The notes: a model not told the origin generated them from the sequence alone. Shown: positions 26,762 to 36,047, counted from the stretch's first letter. The stretch: 64,000 nt of DNA from Rummeliibacillus sp963792445 (GCA_963792445.1 CAWBWO010000021.1:1-64000), one strand, 5' to 3'. Translations and numbers: made by a program.

Positions 26762-28339
26762 TTACAAACAAAAAAGCTCCCGACATCGTAGTGTCGAGAG
26801 CCTTTTTTCTTTATTTTTGTATTTTACTTCATCTTGTTTTCTTACATCTACTCGTTTAACGAACAATGAAAGTACCAAAGCAACGCCTGAAATAACTGTA
26901 GCTATTAAAAATGTATAGTTGATACCATCCAATAAAGCTGTTTGAGTAATATGTGCTTTTAATTGTGCAATTTGTTCTGCAGTCGGTGCAGATGGTGTTT
27001 GGCCAGCTTCTGCCATAGCCTTTGCTGCTTTAGCCGCTTTTGCTTTTGCTTCGGCTGCTAATTCAGTTGCACTTGATTTAATTCGGTAATCCATAATAGT
27101 CACTAAAATAGCCGTACCAATTGCACCTGATACTTGTTGAACAGTATTATTGATTGCAGTACCATGTGGGTTTTTATGCATCGGTAATTGGTTCAAACCA
27201 TTCGTCATAATCGGCATCATAACCATAGACATACCAAACATACGAAGTGAATAAACAGTAATAATATAAGCGTAAGAAGAATCCACTTGTAATTTAGCTA
27301 AGAAATAGGTAGTTACAGTCATAATGACTAAACCTATAAATGCTAAAATACGAGGACCAATCTTATCAAATAATTTACCAGTAATTGGTGACATTAAGGC
27401 CATTAAGACTGCACCTGGTAACATCATAAGACCTGCATGCAATGGTGAAATACCACGAACTTGTTGTACATAAGCCGGTGTTAAAATCATCCCTGAAAAC
27501 ATCGCTACTGAGATAACCGCTGAAATTATAGAAGACAATGCAAACATCGGATGCTTGTATATTCTAATATCCAAAAATGGCTCTTCCATTTTCAATTGTT
27601 TAATAATGAAAATGATAATGGCTACTGCACCAATTGCGATTGTGCTATAAACTATAGGACTGCTCCAGCCCTTATCACCTGCTGAACTAAAACCATATAA
27701 TAGACCACCAAATCCAATTGTAGAAAGAACTAAAGAAGTATAATCTAGATTAACATGGCGTGTTTCCATGACATTTTTTAATTTCCAAATACCAAATATA
27801 AGGCTTAGTACGGCAAATGGAATAATCATTTCAAACAACATGCGCCAGCTATAGTGTTCAACAATATATCCAGAAAGTGTTGGACCAATTGCAGGAGCTG
27901 CAATCATTACTAATCCAAACATCCCCATTGCTGAACCACGTTTTTCAATTGGAAAACTTGTCAACATAACATTCATTAATAATGGGGACATTGCAGCTGA
28001 CCCTGCAGCTTGAACCATACGTCCTGCAATTAACGTCCAAAAGTTTGGAGCACTAGCAGCTATAATTGTGCCTAAAGTAAAGAGTGACATCGATATAATA
28101 AACAAAGTACGGTTTTTAATTCGAACAACAAAGAATGCTGATGCGGGTATTAATATACCACTTACAAGCATGAATCCAGTGGATAACCATTGTACTTGTG
28201 AATACGTAACATCAAAATCCTTCATGATCGTCGGTAAAGCTACGTTCATTAATGTATTATTTAAAAAAGCTACAAAAGCACCTACAAACAAAATGGCAAT
28301 CATGCCATAAGGTGGTTTCTGTGTAGATTCACTATTCAT
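26762..28339 (-). CDS. DHA2 family multidrug exporter (MFS, EmrB/QacA type)
   Basis: 525 residues with 14 predicted membrane helices, the DHA2 arrangement. Motif A-like segments and the helix-5 antiporter motif C (GLVMIAAPAIGPTLSGYI) are present; N-terminal NTLMNVALPTIMKDF is typical of the LmrB/EmrB group. A cytoplasmic Ala/Lys/Glu-rich loop (about 425-455) precedes the last helix. It probably exports hydrophobic toxic compounds using proton-motive force and is paired with the divergent TetR regulator. The last 15 or so codons run through the terminator hairpin; one more A in the AAAAATAAAG run just before it would give an earlier stop, so the real C-terminus is probably near 26810. Confidence 0.9.
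   Translation of the reverse strand: MNSESTQKPPYGMIAILFVGAFVAFLNNTLMNVALPTIMKDFDVTYSQVQWLSTGFMLVSGILIPASAFFVVRIKNRTLFIISMSLFTLGTIIAASAPNFWTLIAGRMVQAAGSAAMSPLLMNVMLTSFPIEKRGSAMGMFGLVMIAAPAIGPTLSGYIVEHYSWRMLFEMIIPFAVLSLIFGIWKLKNVMETRHVNLDYTSLVLSTIGFGGLLYGFSSAGDKGWSSPIVYSTIAIGAVAIIIFIIKQLKMEEPFLDIRIYKHPMFALSSIISAVISVAMFSGMILTPAYVQQVRGISPLHAGLMMLPGAVLMALMSPITGKLFDKIGPRILAFIGLVIMTVTTYFLAKLQVDSSYAYIITVYSLRMFGMSMVMMPIMTNGLNQLPMHKNPHGTAINNTVQQVSGAIGTAILVTIMDYRIKSSATELAAEAKAKAAKAAKAMAEAGQTPSAPTAEQIAQLKAHITQTALLDGINYTFLIATVISGVALVLSLFVKRVDVRKQDEVKYKNKEKRLSTLRCRELFCL
26770..26808. terminator. Bidirectional terminator between coat gene and exporter
   Basis: AAAAAAGCTC.CGAC / GTCGAGAGCCTTTTTT hairpin between convergent genes. 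The exporter frame as written runs through it. Confidence 0.85.
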
Positions 28340-28401
28340 ATTTTCCCCTCGCCCTTTTTATCTATATTTTTCGGATGTTTTTTATTTTATACTCTCAGTC
28401 T

Positions 28402-28423
28402 AATTTTTTCAACTAAAAAAATT
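28402..28423. promoter_or_regulatory. Candidate operator between exporter and TetR gene
   Basis: AATTTTTT / AAAAAATT inverted repeat with a short centre in the 168-base divergent spacer, where a TetR repressor acting on both genes would be expected to bind. AT-rich symmetry can arise by chance. A TGAAAGCGTTTTTG sequence at 28447 is also somewhat cre-like. Confidence 0.3.
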
Positions 28424-28507
28424 GATAGTATCATAAACCGTTGATTTGAAAGCGTTTTTGCTTTAGAATTAAGGTACAAAATATTAAAAAGGTGATCATA
28501 TAATCCT

Positions 28508-29407
28508 ATGAATACGCGTAAAAGAAAAGTACTTGATATTGCACGTAGTTTATTCATTGAAAAAGGCTATAACGAAACTTCTATTATAGACATTATTCAA
28601 GAAGCTAAAATTTCTAAAGGTACATTTTATAATTATTTCAGTTCAAAAAATGAATGCTTAATTGCGATATTGGAAGAAAGCCGTGAAGAAGCAAGTATTC
28701 GTCGACATGAGTTGATTTTCGGGAAAGACCCAAAAGACGTAGATGTTCTATGTAAGCAAATTGCTGTCCTTATGCATATCAATCGCGAGCAAAACCTATT
28801 GCGAATTTTTGAATCCATTTTCCAATCAAGAGATGAAGCGATTAAAAAAGTCTTGATTCAACACCATTTACAAGAAATTGATTGGCTTTCCACTAGATTG
28901 GTTGAAGTGTATGGCGAAGAAATCAGTATCATGAGTTATGAATGTGCAATACAAGTATTTGCAATGATCAATCATACTCTTCGGACCTTGCTTTTTGCGA
29001 AAGATCGGTATGTAGAACCAGAATCTGTGGTTAATATGGCACTACGAAATATTGATGCGATCATTCCACGTATGTTAGAAACAAAAGAAATACTAATAGG
29101 TGTTGATACGATTCAATTCATCAAAAATAGTGTTGAACACACAGTAGTTGATAAGGATATGATTATTGACCAGCTTAGTGGCTTTATAAAAGGCTTATCT
29201 AAGGATGATTCAAAAGCTGGTACTGATTATGCCATATATATCTTAAAAGAGTTACAGCAAGAAGATATTAAATTTTCCATTATTGAAGCACTTCTTACAC
29301 CATTCCGTAAAGCATTTTCTAAAACAAATCATGCGGCCGAAGCTCGTGAAATATCAAACTATATTTGGCGTTTTGTCAAAGTCGAAAACTATACAGAAGA
29401 TAACTAA
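28508..29407 (+). CDS. TetR/AcrR family regulator
   Basis: 299 residues. N-terminal helix-turn-helix of TetR type (KVLDIARSLFIEKGYNETSIIDIIQEAKISKGTFYNYF region, about 7-45), then a long ligand-binding region, clearly longer than the usual 190-220 residues, with an extra C-terminal helical segment. Divergent from the DHA2 exporter, so very probably its repressor. ATG at 28508 with AAGGTGA upstream. Confidence 0.9.
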   Translation: MNTRKRKVLDIARSLFIEKGYNETSIIDIIQEAKISKGTFYNYFSSKNECLIAILEESREEASIRRHELIFGKDPKDVDVLCKQIAVLMHINREQNLLRIFESIFQSRDEAIKKVLIQHHLQEIDWLSTRLVEVYGEEISIMSYECAIQVFAMINHTLRTLLFAKDRYVEPESVVNMALRNIDAIIPRMLETKEILIGVDTIQFIKNSVEHTVVDKDMIIDQLSGFIKGLSKDDSKAGTDYAIYILKELQQEDIKFSIIEALLTPFRKAFSKTNHAAEAREISNYIWRFVKVENYTEDN

Positions 29408-29447
29408 TTAAAAGCAGCTCCTCCAACTCGGATGAACTGCTTTTTAA
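29407..29447. terminator. Bidirectional terminator
   Basis: ATTAAAAGCAG / CTGCTTTTTAAT hairpin between the convergent TetR and gerC genes. Confidence 0.8.
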
Positions 29448-29474
29448 TTTTGTTTATATTTATTTTCTAGTTTT

Positions 29475-30641
29475 TCATCTTTTTATTGTTTCTTTGAAAC
29501 TCTTTCTGCCAGAGTCAACTTTTACAATGTCTACGTTAATATTACGAATCGAATCTTCGTTCAATTTAATCATCCCATCTTTTTGAAGTCTTTTCCAAGT
29601 TTTAATATCCTTTCGATATAAATACTCAGATAGACGGTAGACATCCGCATTCATATTTAACCCAATCGCATAGGTGTCTTTAATTTCTTTTTTCACTAAA
29701 TTTACAGATGCTTTTCTTAACTCATCTTCTTGTAAATTTCTTTGGAATCCAGTCAAATCAACTTCAATCTTTAAATCTATATCAAACTTTACGTCATTAT
29801 TTTTTACAATAGGCTTAACCTTAACAGAGTCCACTTTCCCATCCGCTGCTAGGTAATCCCCTTCTTCAGAAGTACTTTCAGGATCCTTCATCTTCATTTC
29901 AACTCTTTGACTTTTCCTATTAAACCATTGTATTCCCTTGACATCATCCCCTGAGATACTCCCCTTATATTCTTTTGGCGAAACAACACTTATACCATCT
30001 ATTTTAGTGGTAGGGTTTTTTCCTTTTTGGGTTTCCCAATTCTGCTCCAAGGATACTAAGGGAATATTCACTTCATGACTCGGTTCGTCCTGTTTACGTA
30101 TTAACTTTCGAATGTCCATTGGTTCAATTGTAGAGTCTTGTCTATATGAATTTAACGGATCAGACATTTTTGATAGGGATATAGCTTTATTGAGAATAGG
30201 TGTTACTAACATGATATCTTTAACAGATTCATTTGTGCTATATACCCAAGTTTGATATCTTGTATCATGAAACCGAGTAAACGAATTAATAACCGTATTC
30301 ATATTCCCAGATTTAAGCAAATCTTCTGAGAACACAATATAGGTTAGATGCCCCCAGTATAATTGTTCATCTAAGGATTTGTACAAATTATAGAATGCTT
30401 CATGTTCGGTGGCACCAGTGGAATATCCTACTTCAGCCTGAATTGTATCAGGGTTCGCTGGTTGTTCAGATTTGGCAATGTTGGCAAAGCTAATGATTTG
30501 CGCATACATTTCGTACTTTCCATCTTTATAATCGACACCAATACCATAAATATAGAAGTACCGCTGAGCTTCTCTTGAATCCCAACATCCTGCAAGTAAA
30601 GTCGTGAGTATGATCAGAAGTATTACTATTTTCTTATTCAT
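29475..30641 (-). CDS. Ger(x)C family germinant receptor lipoprotein (C subunit)
   Basis: 388 residues with a lipoprotein signal (hydrophobic about 4-17, lipobox LLAGCWD with Cys about 19), followed by the Ger(x)C N domain (CWDSREAQRYFYIYGIGVD, YAQIISFANIAKSEQ) and C-terminal domain (DEDELRKASVNLVKKEI-type). It is the C subunit of a GerA-type nutrient receptor in the spore inner membrane. Last gene of the operon; overlaps the A subunit by eight bases. Confidence 0.93.
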   Translation of the reverse strand: MNKKIVILLIILTTLLAGCWDSREAQRYFYIYGIGVDYKDGKYEMYAQIISFANIAKSEQPANPDTIQAEVGYSTGATEHEAFYNLYKSLDEQLYWGHLTYIVFSEDLLKSGNMNTVINSFTRFHDTRYQTWVYSTNESVKDIMLVTPILNKAISLSKMSDPLNSYRQDSTIEPMDIRKLIRKQDEPSHEVNIPLVSLEQNWETQKGKNPTTKIDGISVVSPKEYKGSISGDDVKGIQWFNRKSQRVEMKMKDPESTSEEGDYLAADGKVDSVKVKPIVKNNDVKFDIDLKIEVDLTGFQRNLQEDELRKASVNLVKKEIKDTYAIGLNMNADVYRLSEYLYRKDIKTWKRLQKDGMIKLNEDSIRNINVDIVKVDSGRKSFKETIKR

Positions 30642-32067
30642 TTTTTTTTGCCTCTTTAGTCCTTGTATTATCTTGAGGATTTAAAGCTGATGGACGTGTC
30701 TTATATTTCTTCGCAGGTAATCGAAATAGTGACTTAGATATCGTAGACCAGTTTAAATCTGTTGCAATATTCATATAGGAATAGCCAAATATTCTAATAT
30801 TCGATAAAAAGAGAAGCACGAACAGTATTGACAAAAAGAAGCCAAATAGACCAAAGAATGCAGAAAAAAGTATAATAAAAACTCGAACCAGAATAATAGC
30901 CGTTAGAAGTGATTGGTTAACTAGTGTAAATGATGCTATCGACGAAACTGCTATGACGACAATCATCGCTGGACTTGTAATACCTGCCCGAATAGCTGCA
31001 TCTCCAATAATCAGCCCACCTACAACACCAATTGTTCCTCCTAATACCAGTGGAAGTCGTAAACCGGCTTCTCGGAATAACTCAAACATGCCAATCATCA
31101 CAAGCATTTCAAGTGCTGAAGGGAATGGAAGGCCTGTTTCAGCTTGTACAATTGTTGCTAACAATTGAAAAGGTAATTGATTTTGATGAAAACTTGTTAA
31201 GGACAACCAAAATCCTGGCATAAGTGCACCTACCAATAGACCAACTATTCGCAACACCCGTTGAACCGAACCATATAATACAGGATATTCATTATCCTCA
31301 CTTGTCTTTAAGAGCATAAATAAATTTATAGGCGTAATGATTGCATATGAAGTTCCATCTACAAATAATATAAACCTACCTCTAACAAGAGATTGAACCG
31401 CATAGTCAGGTCTCCCTGTATAATCATGTCTTGGAAAGAGAAGTGCATTCTTATTTATTTGTTCCATAAATATGTCAGCACTAAAGACTGCATCTGCACT
31501 AATTTTATTTATCTGATCTTTAATTCTGTTTAATACAGTCTTACTTGCAATATCTTCAAAGTAGAGAATAGCTACTTTCGTCTTTGAACGTTCTCCAACT
31601 TCAAATTTTTCCACAGCTAATGAATTGGTCGGTAGGCGTTTGCGTAATAAGGCAATATTTACAGATAAATCTTCTATAAAGTTATCTCTCGGTCCTTTTA
31701 CTGTAACTTCCGTACGTGTTTCTTCAGGGTTACGGTTAGGTTTTTTGGAGATATTGCTAGAAAATAGTAATGCATCCTCTTCAAAAAAAAGAAGGACACT
31801 TCCTATAAACACATTTAAAATGGCTTCCTGCTCATCCTTCACTTTTTTTAATCCAGGTACATATAATTGTGAAATGATTTGTTTTTCTAATGGTTCATCC
31901 GTTAAATTACTACATAAAAACCCGACGCGTGGAACAATCACTTCGTTTAATAACTGCTGGTCAATCATTGCTTCACAAGTGATAAGGTGGATTGTATGAT
32001 CTTGGAATTTATACTGTTGAAAGTTAACATCTTGTGTATTCTTAAATAACTGTTGCAATGTACTCAA
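30634..32067 (-). CDS. GerA family germinant receptor A subunit
   Basis: 477 residues. N-terminal soluble domain (about 1-240; TEVTVKGPRDNFIEDLSVNIALLRKRL) and a C-terminal membrane domain with about five helices (GLLVGALMPGFWLSLTSF, PSALEMLVMIGMFELFREAG, IGVVGGLIIGDAAI). The GerA membrane complex opens ion channels when nutrients bind. Starts at TTG 32067 two bases after the restored gerB stop; the Shine-Dalgarno is weak, so translation may depend on coupling to gerB. Order here is B-A-C, less usual than A-B-C or A-C-B. Confidence 0.93.
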   Translation of the reverse strand: MSTLQQLFKNTQDVNFQQYKFQDHTIHLITCEAMIDQQLLNEVIVPRVGFLCSNLTDEPLEKQIISQLYVPGLKKVKDEQEAILNVFIGSVLLFFEEDALLFSSNISKKPNRNPEETRTEVTVKGPRDNFIEDLSVNIALLRKRLPTNSLAVEKFEVGERSKTKVAILYFEDIASKTVLNRIKDQINKISADAVFSADIFMEQINKNALLFPRHDYTGRPDYAVQSLVRGRFILFVDGTSYAIITPINLFMLLKTSEDNEYPVLYGSVQRVLRIVGLLVGALMPGFWLSLTSFHQNQLPFQLLATIVQAETGLPFPSALEMLVMIGMFELFREAGLRLPLVLGGTIGVVGGLIIGDAAIRAGITSPAMIVVIAVSSIASFTLVNQSLLTAIILVRVFIILFSAFFGLFGFFLSILFVLLFLSNIRIFGYSYMNIATDLNWSTISKSLFRLPAKKYKTRPSALNPQDNTRTKEAKKNE

Positions 32068-32069
32068 CG

Positions 32070-33589
32070 TTATTGATTTTCCATTTGATTCGATTGTTCT
32101 CCACCACTTTTCTTATCTTCTTTATCTTGTTCTTTATTTTGACTTTGATTTTGATATTGATCTTGATTTTGATTATTTTTGATTTTGATTTTGATTTATA
32201 TTTTGATCTTGATTTTGATTCATATTTTGATCTTGATTTTGATTCATATTTTGATCTTGATTTTGATTCATATTTTGATCTTGATTTTGATTCATATTTT
32301 GATCTTGATTTTGATTCATATTTTGATCTTGATTTTGATTCATATTTTGATCTTGATTTTGATTCATATTTTGATCTTGATTTTGATTCATATTTTGATC
32401 TTGATTTTGATTCATATTTTGATCTTTTTGATTTATATTTTGATGTTGATTTTGATTCATATTTTGATCTTGATTTTGATTTATATTTTGATTTTGATTT
32501 TGATCTTTAGAATATGTTTTTTTAGATATCAAAGCAATCATCACTAGGATTAAAGATAATATGAAAAAGAAGAGCAAAGTACTCATCAGGAAATAGCTCC
32601 CGTTAATCTTCAAAAATAAGTTATCTCTTAAAAGAATCAACGATAAACAAATGAAAAAGAATGGCGGGGCAATATATTTCCATACTTTCTTTTTATCCTC
32701 TGATATATTAAATAATTCTGAACATATATATAAGATTAGTCCTACTCTTATAAATGCTCCTGTTAACCATTGATAAATAGAGAAGAAATCTATATGTTCA
32801 ATAAAACGCCCAATTGTTGCTAGACCCCATTCTTCATAAGGCGGATATCTCTGCTTTGATGCTTCCGATGGTCCAAATTCAGTTATTGCCCCTACAAGTG
32901 GACCCATAGTTAAACCAGTTATGATGAGAAGCATTATTGCAAAGTGATGCCATTTGATACGATTACTGATTCGATGTTGTAGAAATAGAATCAGCAATAA
33001 TTCGATATATCCAGAAGCAGGATAGATTGATCCCATTAAAACTGGTTTAAATCCATGTTCAAAAAATGGCCGTAATAGCTCATATTCTTTCACTTGTAAA
33101 TTTACAAATGCCACAAGAAAGCCAAAAGTAACTACTCCAAATAGTACAAACACATTAACAATCACAATCGTTTGTAACCCTGATGCCACAAGAAAAATGA
33201 TCAATGCTGAATAAATGACTAATAAAAATACTATGGGTGTCTTAGGGAGAAAAGTTGTATTAATCCAAAGTAAAGCTTCTCTCATTGTAAATGCAGCAAG
33301 AATCATTAAGTAAATTGCTGTCATATAGAGAACAATTGATGAGCCAACTTTTCCTATTTTTTGTTTTAACCAATCTTTAATTGGCTCTTGCTTTGATTTA
33401 TTATGAACAAAAACTGATAAGAAACAACCATATTAATATTACGAATGTTCCTAAAAAAACGGACGCCCATCCATCTCTCCCAGCTGTTTTTAATATAGAT
33501 GGAATTATGGTGACATGATTTTTCAACCCAATAAACGTCATCGTCAGTAATACGACATGCAATATACTTATTTTTCCATCATTCTTCAT
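32070..33589 (-). CDS. GerB family germinant receptor permease with Asn/Gln-rich tail (frame interrupted twice)
   Basis: Amino-acid-permease-like B subunit of the germinant receptor, predicted to bind the nutrient. First frame (33589-33401) covers the N-terminal helices; a one-base shift near 33410 joins LFLIS to VFVHNKSKQEPIKDW and the frame from 33324 continues through about eight further helices (KIGKVGSSIVLYMTAIY, SIYPASGYIELLLI). After the last helix, near KKTYSKDQ, the protein carries a tail of (NQNQDQNM)n. The stop at 32173 is probably an indel in the run at 32175-32180: the adjoining frame continues as NNQNQDQYQNQSQNK and KEDKKSGGEQSNQMENQ to a stop at 32070, just before the A gene. 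Restored length is about 505 residues against about 365 in the family. Confidence 0.88.
32167..32510 (-). repeat. 24-bp tandem repeat in the gerB 3' end
   Basis: Eight perfect, contiguous copies of a 24-base unit occupy 32221-32412, flanked on both sides by degenerate copies. On the coding strand the unit is AATCAAAATCAAGATCAAAA plus TATG and encodes NQNQDQNM. There are no spacers. Confidence 0.95.
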
Positions 33590-33687
33590 TATTAAAAACC
33601 TCTAACATTTTTTTTAAGGTCAGTTTTGACAAAAAATAATAATAATATAAGTACATTATTCGTAGCTTTGATGATCATTTAAAAAAT

Positions 33688-33726
33688 TCAAAAAAAATCC
33701 TCTAATCAAAAAATGATTAGAGGATG
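33688..33726 (-). terminator. Terminator after tRNA-Arg
   Basis: ATCCTCTAATC / GATTAGAGGAT perfect hairpin followed on the minus strand by eight T residues. A second hairpin (GCAAGCTC/GGGCTTGC, about 33780-33807) lies between it and the tRNA, with its T-rich tail on the plus strand. Confidence 0.85.
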
Positions 33727-33819
33727 ATTGTTTAAGGGAAAAATTGGGTATAACTAGTTCGAAATCCCCCATATTTTATGCAAGCTCTTTTTGTAAGGGC
33801 TTGCGTTTTGTTTTTAGTA

Positions 33820-33891
33820 CGCCCACGGAGGGAATCGAACCCCCAGCCTAAGAACCGGAATCTTATGTTTTATCCGTTAAACTACGTGGGC
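33820..33891 (-). tRNA. tRNA-Arg (anticodon CCG)
   Basis: 72 bases. Acceptor stem GCCCACG/CGTGGGC, D arm GTTTAACGGATAAAAC, anticodon stem TAAGA/TCTTA around loop TTCCGGT (anticodon CCG, reading CGG), T arm GGGGGTTCGATTCCCTC, discriminator G. CCA is not encoded. It stands alone, divergent from clpP, with its own terminator. Confidence 0.95.
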
Positions 33892-33967
33892 AAAATAATT
33901 ATTTGCGACTAATCTATTATACAAATTATCAAGAACAATTCAATACTATAAAAAAACAATCGTAACA

Positions 33968-33998
33968 TTTGACCTTTATTGACCATCATGTGTATGAT
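33968..33998 (+). promoter_or_regulatory. clpP promoter with CtsR operator
   Basis: TTTGACCTTTATTGACC (33968-33984), read on the other strand, matches the CtsR box RGTCAAANANRGTCAAA with one mismatch. It overlaps a TTGACC -35 (33969-33974), with TATGAT (33993-33998) as -10 at 18-base spacing. This is class III heat-shock control as in B. subtilis clpP. Confidence 0.75.
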
Positions 33999-34076
33999 TA
34001 AGTTACAGCTGAAATCTATTGTGAATTTCAGCATAGGGAACACGAAATACCTTATTAAATTTGAGGAGGCATTCAT

Positions 34077-34667
34077 ATGAATTTAATACCTACAGTTATT
34101 GAACAAACAAACCGCGGTGAACGTGCTTATGACATTTACTCACGTTTATTGAAAGACCGTATCATTATGCTTGGAAGTGCAATTGATGACAATGTAGCAA
34201 ATGCTGTTGTATCACAATTATTATTCCTTGAAGCAGAAAATCCTGAAAAAGACATTTACCTTTACATCAACTCTCCTGGTGGTAGCGTAACAGCTGGTAT
34301 GGCAATTTACGACACAATGCAATTTATTAAACCAGATGTACAAACAGTTGGTATGGGTATGTGTGCTTCTATGGGATCATTCTTACTAACAGCTGGTACA
34401 AAAGGCAAACGTTATGCTCTACCAAACTGTGAAGTAATGATTCACCAACCTCTTGGCGGTGCACAAGGTCAAGCAACTGAAATTGAAATTGCTGCAAAAC
34501 ATATCTTAAAAACACGTGAAAAACTTAATGCTATTCTTTCTGAACGTACAGGTCAACCAATTGAAGTAATCTGCCGAGACACAGATCGCGATAACTACAT
34601 GACTGCTGCACAAGCGAAAGAATACGGTTTAATCGACCATATTATGGAACGCAACGAACTTAAATAA
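34077..34667 (+). CDS. clpP: ATP-dependent Clp protease proteolytic subunit
   Basis: 196-residue serine protease forming the 14-subunit chamber that works with ClpX, ClpC and ClpE. Catalytic Ser in GMCASMGSFLL (about 97), His in MIHQPLGGAQGQ (about 122) and Asp in RDTDRDNYM (about 171) are present. GAGGAGG lies seven bases before the ATG. Substrates include tmRNA-tagged peptides. Monocistronic, with a CtsR-controlled promoter. Confidence 0.98.
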   Translation: MNLIPTVIEQTNRGERAYDIYSRLLKDRIIMLGSAIDDNVANAVVSQLLFLEAENPEKDIYLYINSPGGSVTAGMAIYDTMQFIKPDVQTVGMGMCASMGSFLLTAGTKGKRYALPNCEVMIHQPLGGAQGQATEIEIAAKHILKTREKLNAILSERTGQPIEVICRDTDRDNYMTAAQAKEYGLIDHIMERNELK

Positions 34668-34685
34668 ATAAGTTAAACAAAACAA

Positions 34686-34729
34686 AAGACGAGATATGGA
34701 ACAACGAAATTGCTCCTTATCCCGTCTTA
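34686..34729. terminator. Bidirectional terminator between clpP and crh
   Basis: AAGACGAGATA / TATCCCGTCTT stem with an inner GGAACAA..TTGCTCC extension, and T tract on the plus side. Confidence 0.75.
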
Positions 34730-34736
34730 TTTATTT

Positions 34737-34994
34737 TTATTCTTCATTTTCAATGATACCAGCAAGCTTTTCTAATGCTTGTTGTTCATCATTACCTTCT
34801 GCACTTAAGATTACTGATGTACCTCTAGCAATGGCTAAGCTCATAATCCCCATAATGCTTTTGGCATTTACTTTTTTATCGTCTTTTTGAAGGAATACGT
34901 CAGCTGAATGACGATTTGCTTCTTGAACAAACAATGCGGCTTGTCTTGCTTGTAAGCCTGATTTTAATTTTACTACTACTTGTTTTTCTACCAC
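34737..34994 (-). CDS. crh: HPr-like protein Crh
   Basis: 85 residues with the HPr fold. The phosphotransferase histidine is replaced by Gln (GLQARQAALFVQEAN, position about 15) while the regulatory Ser about 46 is kept in KSIMGIMSLAI. That combination identifies Crh rather than HPr: it is phosphorylated only by HprK/P (encoded at 52.3-53.3 kb) and then serves as a cofactor of CcpA. Last gene of the nudix-rapZ-yvcK-whiA-crh run, as in B. subtilis. Confidence 0.95.
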   Translation of the reverse strand: MVEKQVVVKLKSGLQARQAALFVQEANRHSADVFLQKDDKKVNAKSIMGIMSLAIARGTSVILSAEGNDEQQALEKLAGIIENEE

Positions 34995-35099
34995 GATTGC
35001 TCCCCCTTTTATAATAGGACGTTATATTATAAGTACTAATTTTCGTATTACTTACTAATAACATTTATTTAAAGTGGATAGGCTTCATTAAAATTATAG

Positions 35100-36047
35100 T
35101 TATACTTTTAGCTTTTCTCCACGTCTCAGTGCATCGGCAATTTCGTCGATTTTTCTTAGGCGGTGGTTGACACCTGATTTACTAACGACGCCTGTTGATA
35201 CCATTTCACCGAGTTCTTTCAATGTAACTTCTTGATATTCTACCCTTAGTCTTGCTATTTCACGCAATTTTTCTGGTAATTGTTCAATCCCAATTACGTT
35301 ATCTATATAGCGTATATTGTCTACTTGACGAATAGCTGCTCCGATGGTTTTGTTTAAATTGGCCGTTTCACAGTTAACTAATCGATTGACACTATTTCTC
35401 ATATCTCGTACGATTCGAACATCTTCAAATTTCAGCATGGCTTGATAGGCACCTACAAGACTTAGAAAATCTGAAATTTTCTCCGCTTCTTTTAGATAGG
35501 TGACAAACCCTTTTTTGCGTTCGATTGTTTTCGCATTGAGATCAAAATGGTTCATCAACCTCATCAACGCTTCCCCGTGTTCATTATATAAAGAATACAC
35601 TTCTAAATGATAAGATGACGTTTCGGGATTATTGACTGAACCTCCTGCTAAAAAAGCTCCGCGCAAATATGCTTTTTTATTTTCCGTCGTCCTGATTAAC
35701 TCTTTGGCGATCGTATGATTAAACAGAAAATTACCTGATAGAATATGTAATTCTTCTAGTAATTCTTTTGTGCCTTCTCTTACTCGACAAATGTAAACGT
35801 TATTTTTCTTGAGCCTCATTTTCTTTCGAACAAGAAGCTCAATTCGATAGTTATATAGTTTTTTGATGTTTGTATACATTCTGCGAGCAATCGCTGCGTT
35901 TTCTGTTTGTACATCAAGACTTAATTGACGATTAGCAAATGACAGAGAACCATTCATTCGAATAAGGGCAGATAGCTCTGCTTTTAAGTTTGTATCTTCT
36001 GCTTCAATTTGTGTTAGTTCTTTTTTTGTTTCTGAAGCAAATGACAT
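35100..36047 (-). CDS. whiA: Sporulation/division regulator WhiA
   Basis: 315 residues. N-terminal LAGLIDADG-like domain (about 1-200; FASETKKELTQIE, YLRGAFLAGGSVNNPETSYHLE-like motif) and C-terminal helix-turn-helix (LKELGEMVSTGVVSKSGVNHRLRKI, about 272-297). WhiA binds the nucleoid and affects cell division in Bacillus and sporulation in Streptomyces. Starts 36 bases after yvcK. Confidence 0.96.
   Translation of the reverse strand: MSFASETKKELTQIEAEDTNLKAELSALIRMNGSLSFANRQLSLDVQTENAAIARRMYTNIKKLYNYRIELLVRKKMRLKKNNVYICRVREGTKELLEELHILSGNFLFNHTIAKELIRTTENKKAYLRGAFLAGGSVNNPETSSYHLEVYSLYNEHGEALMRLMNHFDLNAKTIERKKGFVTYLKEAEKISDFLSLVGAYQAMLKFEDVRIVRDMRNSVNRLVNCETANLNKTIGAAIRQVDNIRYIDNVIGIEQLPEKLREIARLRVEYQEVTLKELGEMVSTGVVSKSGVNHRLRKIDEIADALRRGEKLKV

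Noticed and set aside
32167..32510. CRISPR array
   Set aside because: Repeat units are directly adjacent with no spacers and encode a continuous protein tail; no cas genes are present.
32058..32547. Plus-strand frames through the 24-bp repeat encoding FDFDSY and ILILIH polymers
   Set aside because: They are the other-frame readings of the GerB tail repeat, which has no stops in several frames; they lack ribosome binding sites and are antisense to a recognised operon.
33401..33589. Independent 62-residue membrane protein before gerB
   Set aside because: Its sequence is the N-terminus of GerB and joins the downstream frame with a one-base shift.
35780..35810. cre-like TGTAAACGTTATTT inside whiA
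   Set aside because: It is within coding sequence far from any promoter, and a near-identical string occurs inside the histidine kinase gene at about 20103, so chance is likely.
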